Assembly: GCA_019096155.1 (NCBI GenBank)
Contig: JAHCVI010000005.1
Location: 2,924,468-2,988,467 of the forward strand
Direction: 5' to 3'
Origin: Staphylotrichum longicolle
Taxonomy: Eukaryota; Ascomycota; Sordariomycetes; Sordariales; Chaetomiaceae
Length of the DNA: 64,000 nucleotides
Position 1 is the first letter of the stretch. Every line of letters begins with the position of its first letter. Below are positions 38,147 through 47,111 of this stretch, one piece after another. A model generated the notes under the pieces. It had not been told where the DNA came from and did not search any database. It was given only the letters and a program-made list of their open reading frames with translations. Both the position numbers and the translations under genes were made by a program.

Positions 38147-38386
38147 TCAAAGTTTTCTACCGAGGCATGAATCCATGTTTACAGGCCAGTCTCTTTTCCA
38201 GACAACTTCATCACAGAACATCAATGCCTTGCTATCAGGACCAACTCTTCTTCTGTAAGTTTTGTAGTTAATAAGTTGAGCGTATGGTCTCAGTGAGTCT
38301 CTGCCATAACCGTTCTTCTTGAAGGCGACGAGGACTTCTGAAGTCGGTGGGCATTGAGCCTTGGGGGGGATCCTCTGTATTTTCAT
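38147..38386 (-). CDS. Candidate remnant coding fragment, 79 residues
   Basis: Unrecognised. This reading frame encodes a basic, well-mixed sequence (SEVLVAFKKNGYGRDSLRPY, then LINYKTYRRRVGPDSKALMF). Its third codon positions are much more A/T-rich than those of the confirmed genes, and it sits in a locally AT-rich stretch. It may be an exon or a relic of a transferred or transposed gene. No start context, introns or homologue could be established. Confidence 0.22.
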   Translation of the reverse strand: MKIQRIPPKAQCPPTSEVLVAFKKNGYGRDSLRPYAQLINYKTYRRRVGPDSKALMFCDEVVWKRDWPVNMDSCLGRKL

Positions 38387-38937
38387 GAATCACAGTTGTT
38401 AGAAGGGTCGGATGGTGATGAGTGCTCTTCTAGCACTTCCTTCGCGGTCAAGTCCGTTGAGAGATACTTAGTTGTTGTGATGGGCTCGCAGGTTCATGGA
38501 ATGGGAATGGGGAGAGTGCATTTGGTGTTCCCCAGGCTGTCGTAGACAACTGTAACAAAGCTGAGCAGATTTGAACAGGAATAAACAAATGAATCCACAG
38601 AACTGGTCTATTAGTCTAATATATGTTCTGTTACCGGCGTCCTGTGAGAGTGACTTGACTGCCGCGGCTTGGTATAAAAGCTTTGACCGCGCTTGTCCGT
38701 CCCTGAGGCAGAATGTGGAACCGTACTTCTGACGCTTCTTTCCTTCCCAGTTAACACGGGAAAACCTCGTGAACGGCGTGGTGTGATGGTACCCTTAGAA
38801 CGGCCAGCGGCAGCGGAAGAAAATGCCACTCTTCCCAAGGTCTGGCTTCGAGTGCTCGTGAACTCGAAAAGCGGGGGGCTTGCACCCTTCTTTCATCACA
38901 CACCCACCACGTCAACTCGTTGACCGCCGGCGCCCCC
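38387..38937. other. Intergenic, 3' side of DUF2470 gene
   Basis: Nothing recognised. GAAAAGCGGGGGGC-type sequence close to the end is presumed 3' UTR of the convergent or adjacent gene. Confidence 0.3.
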
Positions 38938-39681
38938 TTACCGCTTCTTCTTCCCCTCCGCCTTCAACCTTTCCACGACGATATCAAACCTCTTGAACGC
39001 CATCGCCCCCTCCACAAACACACTCCCCACCCACAACCACCACACCCGGCTCCCCCTTCTGACCCCAAACTTCCTCAGCCGGGTCCGCTCCAGCAACCAC
39101 GTCTCAAACACGTGGATCCCCAGCACCGGCACAAAAATCGTCCTCACCAGCCACGTGAACCCGGCCACTCCGCCGGGGAACCGCACCCCCTCCACCACCC
39201 TCGCGGCCGCGCCCCCCGCGCCCAGCCCGCCCGCCTGCACCAGCACCCACGTGGAGTAGTAAAACAGCACCGCCAGGAAGATGGTCAGGTCGTACGGCAC
39301 GCGCGGAGGCATGTACTCGTTCACCACCGCCGCCGCCATCACATTGCCCTTCCCACCATTCTCCTCCTCGGTAGAGGAAACGACGCCCAACGCCTCCCGC
39401 GCCACGCGCGTCATCTCCACCAGCCGCGCCCGCCGCTCCTCCCAGCTCGCGAGCGGGGGGTCGAGCGCGACGGCGTGGAGCGTGTCGGTCGCCGGCAGGC
39501 GGAGGGTGAGGGCGGTGAGGGAGATGTCGTGCATGAGCGGGTTGGTGTCGTCGGCCTCGGCGGCGGTGAGATTCAGATTGGCTTTTGTGGCGGCGGCGGC
39601 GGTATAAGCGGAAGGCGGGGGCGGGACGGCGCCGTAGTGGGCGAGGATGTGGCGCATGTCGAGGCGGTGGTCCTTGTTCAT
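38938..39681 (-). CDS. DUF2470-domain integral membrane protein
   Basis: Fungal membrane protein with an N-terminal DUF2470 domain (a domain related to the haem-oxygenase-like HugZ C-terminus) and a C-terminal transmembrane part. The signature KARTIAHMNKDHRLDMRHIL spans the listed start: the residues before MNKDHRLD are encoded in frame upstream (39682-39720), so the ATG at 39681 is inside the domain and cannot be the real start. Later segments are two or three hydrophobic helices (YDLTIFLAVLFYYSTWVLVQ, FTWLVRTIFVPVLGIHVFE, VWWLWVGSVFVEGAMAF) and a basic tail KAEGKKKR. The nearest upstream ATG, at 39838, is in another frame, and the stretch between contains no GT to start an intron. So either a short first exon lies further upstream with its acceptor at ACAG near 39833, or bases are miscounted. 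Confidence 0.8.
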   Translation of the reverse strand: MNKDHRLDMRHILAHYGAVPPPPSAYTAAAATKANLNLTAAEADDTNPLMHDISLTALTLRLPATDTLHAVALDPPLASWEERRARLVEMTRVAREALGVVSSTEEENGGKGNVMAAAVVNEYMPPRVPYDLTIFLAVLFYYSTWVLVQAGGLGAGGAAARVVEGVRFPGGVAGFTWLVRTIFVPVLGIHVFETWLLERTRLRKFGVRRGSRVWWLWVGSVFVEGAMAFKRFDIVVERLKAEGKKKR

Positions 39682-40962
39682 GTGCGCGATCGTGCGGGCT
39701 TTTTGGGCCGGGGGATGGGTGGTGATGGGGATGGTTCGGTGGCCTTTGTTGTGGTTGGTGGTGGGATGGGATGGGGTGGGTTTGGATTTGAGTTGCTGGG
39801 TTGTTTGTGTTGGTGGGGTTTGGGGATGGCTCTGTCATTCAGCACTTTGACCAGGTTAAACTACAAATCTTGGTGTCAAGGGGTTTCTTCTTCTTCTTCT
39901 TTTATAGGTGAACAATTTGAGCTGTCGGCAAAGTTCAGACGCGTTACTGGGAGAAGCCTTAACATCTGAAAACTGATAAATCAAGTACCTATCTCGTTGG
40001 GAAAAGTCAACGGGGTGCTACCCAACAAGTTATCGTTTATGAAGGCTGAGCCCATAGGAGAGTTGTAGTTCAAGTTTGTGCTGAGACTGTTACTCTCGCT
40101 GATATGCTCGTGTTTAGTTAGCTTTCAAGATCACTCGCTATCCAGCGAAATGAACCTGTGCATCTCAACTGCGGTTGAGGCGTTTTCATTCTCTGTTCAT
40201 ATCTTCAGATCCAATCCTGGACAACGGAGTGAAGAAAGGAACAAAAACAAAAAGAAGAAGAAAAAGACGAGGGAGAGGAGGAGAGCGAGATGAGAAGGAG
40301 CAGGAAGAGAAAGAAGGAGGAGAACAGGAGGAAGAAGAGGAAGAGGAAGAAGAACAAGAGGAAGAGAAAGAAGAAGAAGGTGGAGGAGGAAAAACCTCAA
40401 ATATAGTTTGTTCCCAACCTCTAGAGAGTCTCGTCGTGGTTTGCTCTTCAAGGTTGTCCTTACTGAAAAATTGGTGGTGCCCGTCCCGCCCGAACCCCCT
40501 TTACTAGTCCATCAACCTTAGCCAAGCTCTCTGCCCATTTCATCTCATTACCGTGATTGCAGCCTTCTCATCACGAACTAAAATGCCAGCAATGCCATGT
40601 CTTCATCCGTCGTCAACACTCAACCAGCCGATAGGTTGGAACAAACAGCGAGCATGGTCCGAAGTCCTGCTGTCTTCGAAGCTGAATCCCAGTAGAAAGC
40701 CAGCAGAGCGTGCTCGTTGCAGTCACTTGATGCATATGCCGTCACTAGGCGGTAAGTCAGATAACACAGAGGTCAGCGTTTGGTTGTGCATATGCTCACT
40801 GCACGGGGCGCGTCATCTTGCGACAGACGGGCAGTCGTCGCAGTCCGAGGCGCGCCGCCACCCGAGTGTAAGTTTCGTCGTCAAGCACAAGCTCTGGGCA
40901 TATATTCCCCGTCCCAATCGCTGTTCAATCTTTGTCAAGTTGGACAAGTCGAGCCATTTAGG
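39682..40962. promoter_or_regulatory. Divergent intergenic region, DUF2470 gene / orphan gene
   Basis: About 1.2 kb. It includes the N-terminal codons of the DUF2470 gene as far as about 39840, a CTATAAAAG TATA-like box on the minus strand at about 39898-39907 next to a TTC repeat, and the polypurine tract at 40227-40390. No gene was recognised. Confidence 0.4.
40227..40390 (+). repeat. Polypurine (GAA/GAG-rich) tract
   Basis: About 160 bases almost purely A and G on the plus strand (GAAGAAGAAAAAG... AGGAGGAAGAAGAGG). It is a strand-asymmetric low-complexity tract that could form triplex or H-DNA. It is not coding in any supported gene. Confidence 0.8.
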
Positions 40963-41652
40963 ATGCATTGCAACATCATGAACCAGGAACTACGCGTAGA
41001 CCAGGAGCTCCTGCGCCGCCTCAGCCGGTGGTGTCGCGGGGAGGTCGACCGTCGCTGGGAAATCATGTAGGCTGCTAATAGACAAGCATAGCGTTCAAGG
41101 GGCCGAGACTTGTATGCTAACAAGTCTTCGCCAACAGGGGCATGAACGCAGCACTCCGGAATCGGAACTACGACGCGGCCATCATGCAGGCCGATCGTGT
41201 CTTTTACCCGCTCCGCTCCCTCATCACCGGTGAGGTGATACCCGGCTTCCCCCAAACCATCCGGGCAATCTCGCTCCTTGACGGTATGTGTCGTTAGGAG
41301 CGGTGCCGATGTGTCGTTGGGGAGCGCTGACTTGTGAGCAGAAGATATGGCGAACCTCATCCTCGTGCACTTGGGCGCGCAGATAAGGGGTACGCTTGAG
41401 GAAAAGCGTGATATAATCTGCGGCTGCTGCGGGCTGTTGCCTACCTGCTTCCTGAGCGAGTTTATGGCAATGGAGGCTGCGGAGGCTGAGGAGGCCACGG
41501 ACGTGAGAGAGGGATTGCGCTGGGAGAGGTGCCGGTGCAGCAGGGTGACTAGAATCGTGCGGGAAGGCTATACCGATGAGGAGCTGGGAGCACGGTTGCA
41601 AAAGAGGGACATCGAGTTTAGGTGTCGGTGTCCTAATCCGGTCCGCCGCTAG
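40963..41652 (+). CDS. Orphan three-exon protein with Cys-rich C-terminus
   Basis: Unrecognised. Exons 40963-41066, 41138-41283 and 41342-41652 join in frame (ATG codon, then GAA codon) with GTAGGC and GTATGT donors and CAACAG and GAGCAG acceptors; the first intron has a GCTAAC branch site. The product has 186 residues from 40963, or 181 from the in-frame ATG at 40978; the frame is also open further upstream. It is helical and charged (VDQELLRRLSRWCRGEVDRRWEIM, NRNYDAAIMQADRVFYPLRSL), followed by a CGCCGLLPTCF cluster, a Glu/Ala-rich helix and two C-x-C pairs (RCRC and again FRCRCPNPVRR). The paired cysteines suggest metal binding, but no known domain fits. The three consistent splices make it a real gene. 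Confidence 0.7.
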
Positions 41653-41854
41653 AGCTTGAGCAATGTGGGTAGTGACGCGAAGAAAAAGAAAACGCAGTAT
41701 CGCTCGGCGCATTTCCCGTGTGCCATCTCCTGGGTTGTTAGAGTGTCGTGAAGTTGTCTTGTCACTGAACAGAGGTTTGCCAGCGCGGTTGATCAGCACA
41801 CTCTCGCAGGACCGCCAGCGCTTGTCAAGGTGGGAAGGACGATGGATTGGTGTG

Positions 41855-42473
41855 TCATGTCTCGAGGTTGATGGTCTTCCCAAATCTCGCGTACAGCTCC
41901 ACTTTCAACTGGGTCATCTCGTCGCGGATGTGGCCCAGCTTCTCCTCGAGTTCCTCAATCTCTTCGTCGAGCTTCGCCGTCGAGAGGCCGAGCATTTCCT
42001 GTGCCTGTGGGAGCGGGAGATGGAAGAAGGCGTCCCCAATTTTGTAGCTGCCCCATGATCAGCCCGCGTGCCTTCAACTTCCCCCTTCAATACTGGCAAG
42101 ACTCACGGAACGGTATCCTCCTCGTCGGCAAGCTCCAGCTCGGTTGTGATGTCGTCGAGCTCTTCCTTTTCTTTCTGCGAGGCGTGTGAAGGCGTGTGAG
42201 CGGGGTCGTGTTTTGGAGGGGTTCCCACCCCTTCGGGGGCCTCTCAGGGGCCTGTCGGGGTCCTCACGTTCTTTGTGCTCAATTCCTCCTCTATTGACAG
42301 CTCGTGCTGGTGCAGGCGGCTGAACTTGTTGATCTTGTCCTGGTCCTCGCGGCGCACCTCGACCTCGTCGCCCATTGCATCCTCCTCCTCCTTCGTCAAC
42401 TGTGCCGCAACTGTCAGCTGGGATGCAAAGTTGATTGTCAAGAAGAGTGAAATACCATGCGCCGGCTCATCAT
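41855..42473 (-). CDS. pfd4: Prefoldin subunit 4
   Basis: Beta-type subunit of the hexameric prefoldin co-chaperone, which hands unfolded actin and tubulin to the CCT chaperonin in the cytosol. Four exons on the minus strand, 42473-42456 (MMSRRM), 42399-42268, 42174-42107 and 42047-41855, splice in frame to 136 residues. Two coiled-coil helices flank the beta hairpin: an N-terminal helix EDQDKINKFSRLHQHELSIEEEL, a hairpin region (ELADEEDTVP-YKIGDAFFHLP) and a C-terminal helix ending LKVELYARFGKTINLE. The YKIGD-FF and LYARFG-x-x-INLE motifs are diagnostic of subunit 4 (yeast Gim3). The first exon is only six codons, placed by the GTATTT donor and CACAG acceptor with a CTGAC branch site. Confidence 0.92.
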
Positions 42474-42840
42474 TTTGCCTGCTTTCGTGGAGGACTGGGG
42501 AATACCGAGAAGTTACGGTGCCTTCGCTTCTTCTTCAGTGCTGCCCGGATGCCTGAAGCTCCACCGATTTGGCTTTGGCGGGGCAGTTTGGAGCTCGCCT
42601 TCCTTTGCCCAGCTTTAACCCTAACCCTACTTGACAGGCCAGGGGCGACATGTGGGGGTTACAGTTTTATTTTCCGATTGGCTGCTCGCTCTTCAAGCTT
42701 CCCTCAAGTCAACAAACCGCGAAGCTTGGGGCCACAGGCAAACACGGTCAACGCTTGCGCATACACTAGAAAAACCATCATCGTGCCCGTTGCTCAACAC
42801 CCTTCCCGGCTCTCAATTGTCAGCATTCTTTAGTATCAAA
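42474..42840. promoter_or_regulatory. Shared divergent promoter, prefoldin 4 / CENP-W
   Basis: 367 bp separates the two start codons. A telobox-like inverted AACCCTAACCCT lies at 42617-42628. Two long homologous transcripts cannot be separated here, so both genes are probably driven from this one segment. Confidence 0.6.
42617..42628. promoter_or_regulatory. Telobox-like motif in divergent promoter
   Basis: AACCCTAACCCT, two telomere-type units, 144 bp from the prefoldin start and 213 bp from the CENP-W start. Such motifs are known binding sites for Tbf1/TRF-like general regulators in promoters of housekeeping genes in fungi. The function here is inferred. Confidence 0.5.
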
Positions 42841-43267
42841 ATGCCTGGGCAAAAGCTGTATCCCCGCGCGACGGTCAAGAAGATTGTCAAGGCTCACTCG
42901 AACTGCAGCGTGAGCAAGAACGCTGATGTCATGGTACCCATAACCTGAACCCCGAACGCGTTCAGCGGACATGCTCACTCATATGGGTCTAGATTTTCTT
43001 GGATTATATGCTGTTCATGCAAACGTAGGACGCACAGCCAGCCGGCAACCCTCTGGGGTTTCAATGCTGACATCAAGCCAGTCTCATGAAGGAGGCAACG
43101 ATCGAGGCCAAACAGGGGGGCGAGCGAGGGATTACCGCCCGGAGCGTCAAGAAGGTGACAGCGGTGAGTGCTGGCTTTCCTGGTCTTCGGTATTTACGCC
43201 TGTGTCCCTCGCGCTGACAGCCTGCGACACCATGAAATAGGACTCTCTTGCAAAGTTCCGGGGATGA
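42841..43267 (+). CDS. cenp-w: Histone-fold kinetochore protein CENP-W (Wip1)
   Basis: Small histone-fold protein that pairs with CENP-T at centromeres to build the constitutive kinetochore. Four exons, 42841-42933, 42993-43024, 43082-43163 and 43241-43267, join in frame to 77 residues. The sequence reads as one histone fold: basic N-terminus YPRATVKKIVKAHSN (helix 1), NADVMIFLDYMLFMQTLMKEAT (helix 2), GGERGITARSVKKVTADSLAKFRG (helix 3). The very short last exon (DSLAKFRG and stop) and the three introns in 427 bp make it easy to miss by automatic gene finding. Other small histone-fold proteins (CENP-S/X, NF-Y type) fit less well in length and motif. Confidence 0.85.
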
Positions 43268-44010
43268 GCTCCCTCGTTGGGAGGCGGGTTGAAGAGCGAG
43301 TGGAAACATAGGCTCCAGGGGCCACTACTTAGTACCTGATGACAGGCGACCGAGCCCACCAGCGCCGCGCCAGGCTCGATTCGAATGAAGCTTGCGCTGC
43401 AGGGGCTGTGCTTTGCAGCTCCCCGGCCCGGAAGGTGGAGACCGAGATGGTCAGTTGGCGCACGCGACACCAAGCTCTGAGGCGGGGAGCAGCATCACAT
43501 GGACATCGATGATGAAGATAGTTGGAGAAGTCTTGGGCGTTACGGAGACGATACGGAGAACAGTAGTGGAGAGGTTTTAGTATTGCAAATGGTCGCAGCT
43601 GCCTCTGTAGGAAATACATTGACTGCACTGCAGAAGCTGTGTTCCGCCTGTTTCTGTGTCTTTCTGTGTGAGCTTCACTGTTGCGGCCAATCGGCGAAGG
43701 CAGCTGCAGAGTGGCCCGTGAGGCAGAAGAAGCACCTCCCAGGCACACCTCCCAAAATTTCCAGACCAAACACTCGACCAAACTCCGCAACAACCTCTGC
43801 ATCTCTCCGCATCACCGATCAAACCCCCCAAACTTGGCAATTAGGTTTTGTTGCCAGTCCGCGCTGTAATCCATCCAACCACTACCTCCCCAACATCCAT
43901 CGCCGTCCCCGACCGACCAAGGAAGCTTGGCCACTCGCTCGACGCAAACAGGAACGCCATTCCCATTCCGACCGCAATCACTTGAACCAAGCTTTTCCTA
44001 CAAGTTCGAC
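43268..44010. other. Intergenic, CENP-W 3' end to YAG7 promoter
   Basis: 743 bp with no recognised gene. C/A-rich sequence from about 43740 onward (ACCTCCCAAAATTTCCAG, CCCAACATCCATCG) looks like the leader of the YAG7-like gene. Confidence 0.35.
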
Positions 44011-45529
44011 ATGGCGGCCTCAGACATCCAGAACCCCCCGGCTCCGGTCGAGTCCAAGTCGGCTCGGAAGAAGAAGGCGAAGGCTGAGCGCACCCTGCAC
44101 CCGTTGCCTCGACCCCCGAGAGGGCCGGCTCCGTTGCGGCTGGCGAGGAGGATTCCGACAATGCCTACATCCGCGACATGCAGAAGTAAGTTTTCTGCGG
44201 GATGCGAGTCTCTGTCACATCGCTAACCCGTTCCCGCAGGAGCATCCGCAACATCACCAAAAAGATCGTGAGTGGCTGCCTGCCAAGCTGCTGTTGAGCG
44301 GAGAAAGTGCTGACAGTTCGTCTTGCAGACCAACACCGCCAAGATCGACGCCATCATCGCCGAGCACAGCAACAAGTCGCTTGACGATCTTGTGGCTGCC
44401 AAGATTATCAATGCCGACCAGAAGGCCGCCCACCTGAAGAAGCCTGCGCTGCAGGCCCAGCTGTTCCAGCTCGAGGAGCAGCTCGCCCAGCACAAAAAGA
44501 TCGACCAGGAATACCGCGCTCGGCTCGCAGAGCAGGAGAAGGCCCTGACGGAGAAGTTCGAGAAAGAGAAGGCCGACGTGGTTGCCGAGCTCACAGAGAA
44601 GGCCAAGGCCGATTCCAACCAGTCCCTCCGCGACAACCTCCTCATCCTCTCTCAGTTCCTTCGCCTCGCGGCCGCTCGCCGTGCCGAGGATGCTGATAGC
44701 TCATCTGACGAGAGCATGGCTCTGGAGGGCGTCCTGCTTCACATCTACTCTGGCGACGATAATGCCGTTGCCACCATGCTGAAGCTGGTCAACGGCGAGG
44801 ATGAGCAGACCCGCAGCACCAGCGGCGAGACGCTGCAGACGACCTGTACGTGCTTTCCCCACTCAGGCTCTCTGTTTGCCCCATTACTGACTGCCTCTAG
44901 TCGCCCAGGTCAAGAAGGTTGCCGTCGCCCACGGCACTCCGCTCGCCCAGACCGAAACCGCTTCGCAGTCGACCGACACCGAGGCTGCCGTCGAGTCCAA
45001 GCAGGAGCCCGAAACCGACCCGACCGTCGCCAACGCCGGCCTGACCGAGGTTGACGATGGTTCTGCGGCCGTCCTAATTAATGGCCACGCCGCCCAGGAG
45101 GCGCCCCTGAGCAACGCTGCTCCCAGCAACGCCGACGTCGCCGACGACGCCGCCAACGCTGCCGGCGAGAGCCAGTGGGATACTGGCACCCAGATGTCTG
45201 CGTCGCAGGAGTGGGTGGACGTTAAGATTCCGCGCGAGCCTAGCGAGACGGAGACGGGCATCGCCGCCACCCCGGCTGCGCCCCACAACACCCAGTCCTG
45301 GGCTGACGACCACCCGGAGACGGCCGAGGCTGCCCCGGCTGCCTCTGCCGACGACGGCTTCCAGTCTGTGCCAGGCCGCAACCGCGGCAACCGCGAGGGT
45401 GGCTACCGCGGTCGCGGCGGTTACCGTGGCCGGGGTGGCTTCCGTGGTGAGGGTCGCGGTCGCGGCCGTGGCGGCCCGCGCGGCATGGCCTCGCGCCCCC
45501 GCCGTGGTGGTGATGAGCTCCAGGCTTAG
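44011..45529 (+). CDS. YAG7-like RGG-repeat ribosome-associated protein
   Basis: Fungal protein of the YAG7 family, associated with ribosomes and mRNA-binding factors. Exons are 44011-44185, 44240-44267, 44329-44845 and 44901-45529. Order: a basic N-terminus (SKSARKKKAKAER), the conserved YIRDMQK-SIRNITKKI-TNTAKIDAII segment split by two introns, a long Glu/Lys/Gln coiled coil (LFQLEEQLAQHKKIDQEYRA), an Asp/Ser-rich linker, then QEWVDVKIPREP, SWADDHPE and a C-terminal RGG tail. The first exon breaks frame near 44095: the frame from ATG gives AERT-LHPLP, while the frame that leads into the conserved splice gives PAPVASTPERAGSVA. One extra base at the CCC run (44093-44095) restores a 449-residue protein. 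A consensus error is likely, because everything else is intact. Confidence 0.87.
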
Positions 45530-46560
45530 TAATCCACTTCTCTCATCACCTTCCGAGGGAGGACACGCGCACAGGGAAGGTATTTCTCGCTTGATCTTGT
45601 CTCCCATCTGGTTTGTCGGCCGGGGTCGTCATTGCTTTTGCACTCATCATTGGCGTTGAAAAAGAGAAAGCGCATATGCTATCACATGAAATTTTGTTTG
45701 CTTTTTGAGCCACTCAGAGCGGTTAAAAAGCTACACTTGTATGTAACATTATGGGGGAAACAACAGGAGTAGGCAGGGCGGCCGGCCTTGCTTGATCATG
45801 AGAGGGGGCGACGGTCCTGAGCATTCATGGAAGGGGAGCATATGGAGAACGAAAACGAGACGATATTTTGCTGGCGTTCGGGATGTCAGGGACGGACTTT
45901 TGCGAGGAGGGCTGGTGCGCGGTCAACCGGGATAATGGTGTATCATAGGAGCCAATTGACATGTTCGTGGCTATTCTTGGGGGTGTCGGATGTCAAATGG
46001 CCTGTCTGGTCTGTGTGTGTCTGGGTGTCTTGACTTCAAGTCCTCACCCTCGGTCCTATCCCTCGTGAGTTGACCTCATACGAGCAAACTCGAGATCTCA
46101 ATCTGGCTGAGAAGACCTTGTATCGAAGGAGAAAGAACGAAAGTGGAAAATAGAAGGGAAGAAGATGGAGAAGAAGAGGAAGCCACTTCGTCTCACCGAG
46201 TTTGGTATTATTGTCATTAAGAAGTGTGAATATTACGATTGCGTTGGTCATTTGGTTTGGAGTTACGCCGTTTTTTTTTTTTTTTTTGACCCTGAACAAG
46301 ACAATCCAAGATACCTCCTGCCTTACACTGTAGCCACCCTGCACCGGAACGCCAGATCCAAATTTCCATTCCCATCCCCAATCGATGTCCATCATCCTCA
46401 CTCCTTTCTCTCCTCCCTCATCCCCTCACCACCCCCCTCACCCCCTCCCCCCACCCTACCCATTTCAGTCACTATATTTTTTTCGTGTATACACAACCCC
46501 AGAGCCCAAAGGATAGACGCGGGGGGTCATGGACGGGGGCTCCCTTCGGATTCAGAAAAA
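45530..46560. other. Convergent 3' regions, YAG7 / alkyltransferase
   Basis: About 1 kb with no gene recognised. It contains a 17-base T run at 46271-46287 and a CCCCTC/CACC-rich segment just after (46400-46460). Confidence 0.35.
46271..46287 (+). repeat. Poly-T run
   Basis: Seventeen consecutive T bases in intergenic DNA between convergent genes. Confidence 0.9.
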
Positions 46561-47111
46561 TCAGTTGTCACAGAAACCCGCAAACCGACCCGAGGACCCG
46601 GGCCCCGGCCAGTCAAACTTGACCCTTCCCTGCGCAGCAGCGCCTTCTCGCCAGCGTGATGCCCTCGCCGTCGCGCCGCGCGATCTTGCCCTTGAAGCCG
46701 CCGAGCGCGCCGCCTGTTGCTAACGCGGTGACTGTTTTTTTTATTCGAGTTTGTGGTTAGCAAGTGTGGAATAATTTATTATGTATGAGTTGGGGAGGAT
46801 GTTGGGGTGGAGATGGATGTATGTATGTGCATACCATGGGATCTCGGGCGCAAAGGGGTTGCGGAGGCGTTGCCGACGGCGCGCGCGAGGACTTGAGGTG
46901 GGCGGCGAGAGAGCGTAGGTGCTGAAGGAGCCGGCGGGGATTTGGTAGGTGAGAGACCACACGGCGCGCTCGAACGGGGTGCCGCGCGGGAGGCGGCGAG
47001 GGGTGGGGAGGAGTGCTTTGGTAAGGGCCTTGGTGGTGCTGGTGGTGGTGGTTTTGTGACTTTGGTTGTGGTTGTGGTTTTGGCGGTTTTGGTTACTGTG
47101 ATGGTCGCCAT
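46561..47111 (-). pseudogene. O6-alkylguanine-DNA alkyltransferase-like gene, frame broken many times
   Basis: Member of the MGMT/Ogt family, suicide repair proteins that move alkyl groups from O6-alkylguanine to an active cysteine. Two exons, 47111-46835 and 46731-46561, flank a 103-nt intron whose join recreates the active-site Pro-Cys-His-Arg-Val. Family segments are readable but in different frames: TPFERAVWSLTYQIPAGSFSTYAL, then LAAHLKSS, then AVGNA, then RNPFAPEIP-CHRV, then TGGALGGFKGKIARRDGEGITLA, then EKALLRREG, then VKFDWPGPG up to a stop at 46563-46561. About six or seven single-base losses, mostly next to short runs or repeats, explain all the shifts, with no internal stop in the corrected reading and no missing domain. 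Either a recent pseudogene or a badly called stretch of assembly. The N-terminal Thr/Pro-rich part from ATG at 47111 is uncertain. Confidence 0.8.

Noticed and set aside
16759..38937. RIP-mutated transposon remnants in the gene-poor region
   Set aside because: No AT-rich, TpA-biased blocks, terminal repeats or transposase/reverse-transcriptase motifs could be seen.
38920..39969. 349-codon open frame on the plus strand
   Set aside because: Antisense of the DUF2470 gene, His/Pro/Arg-rich.
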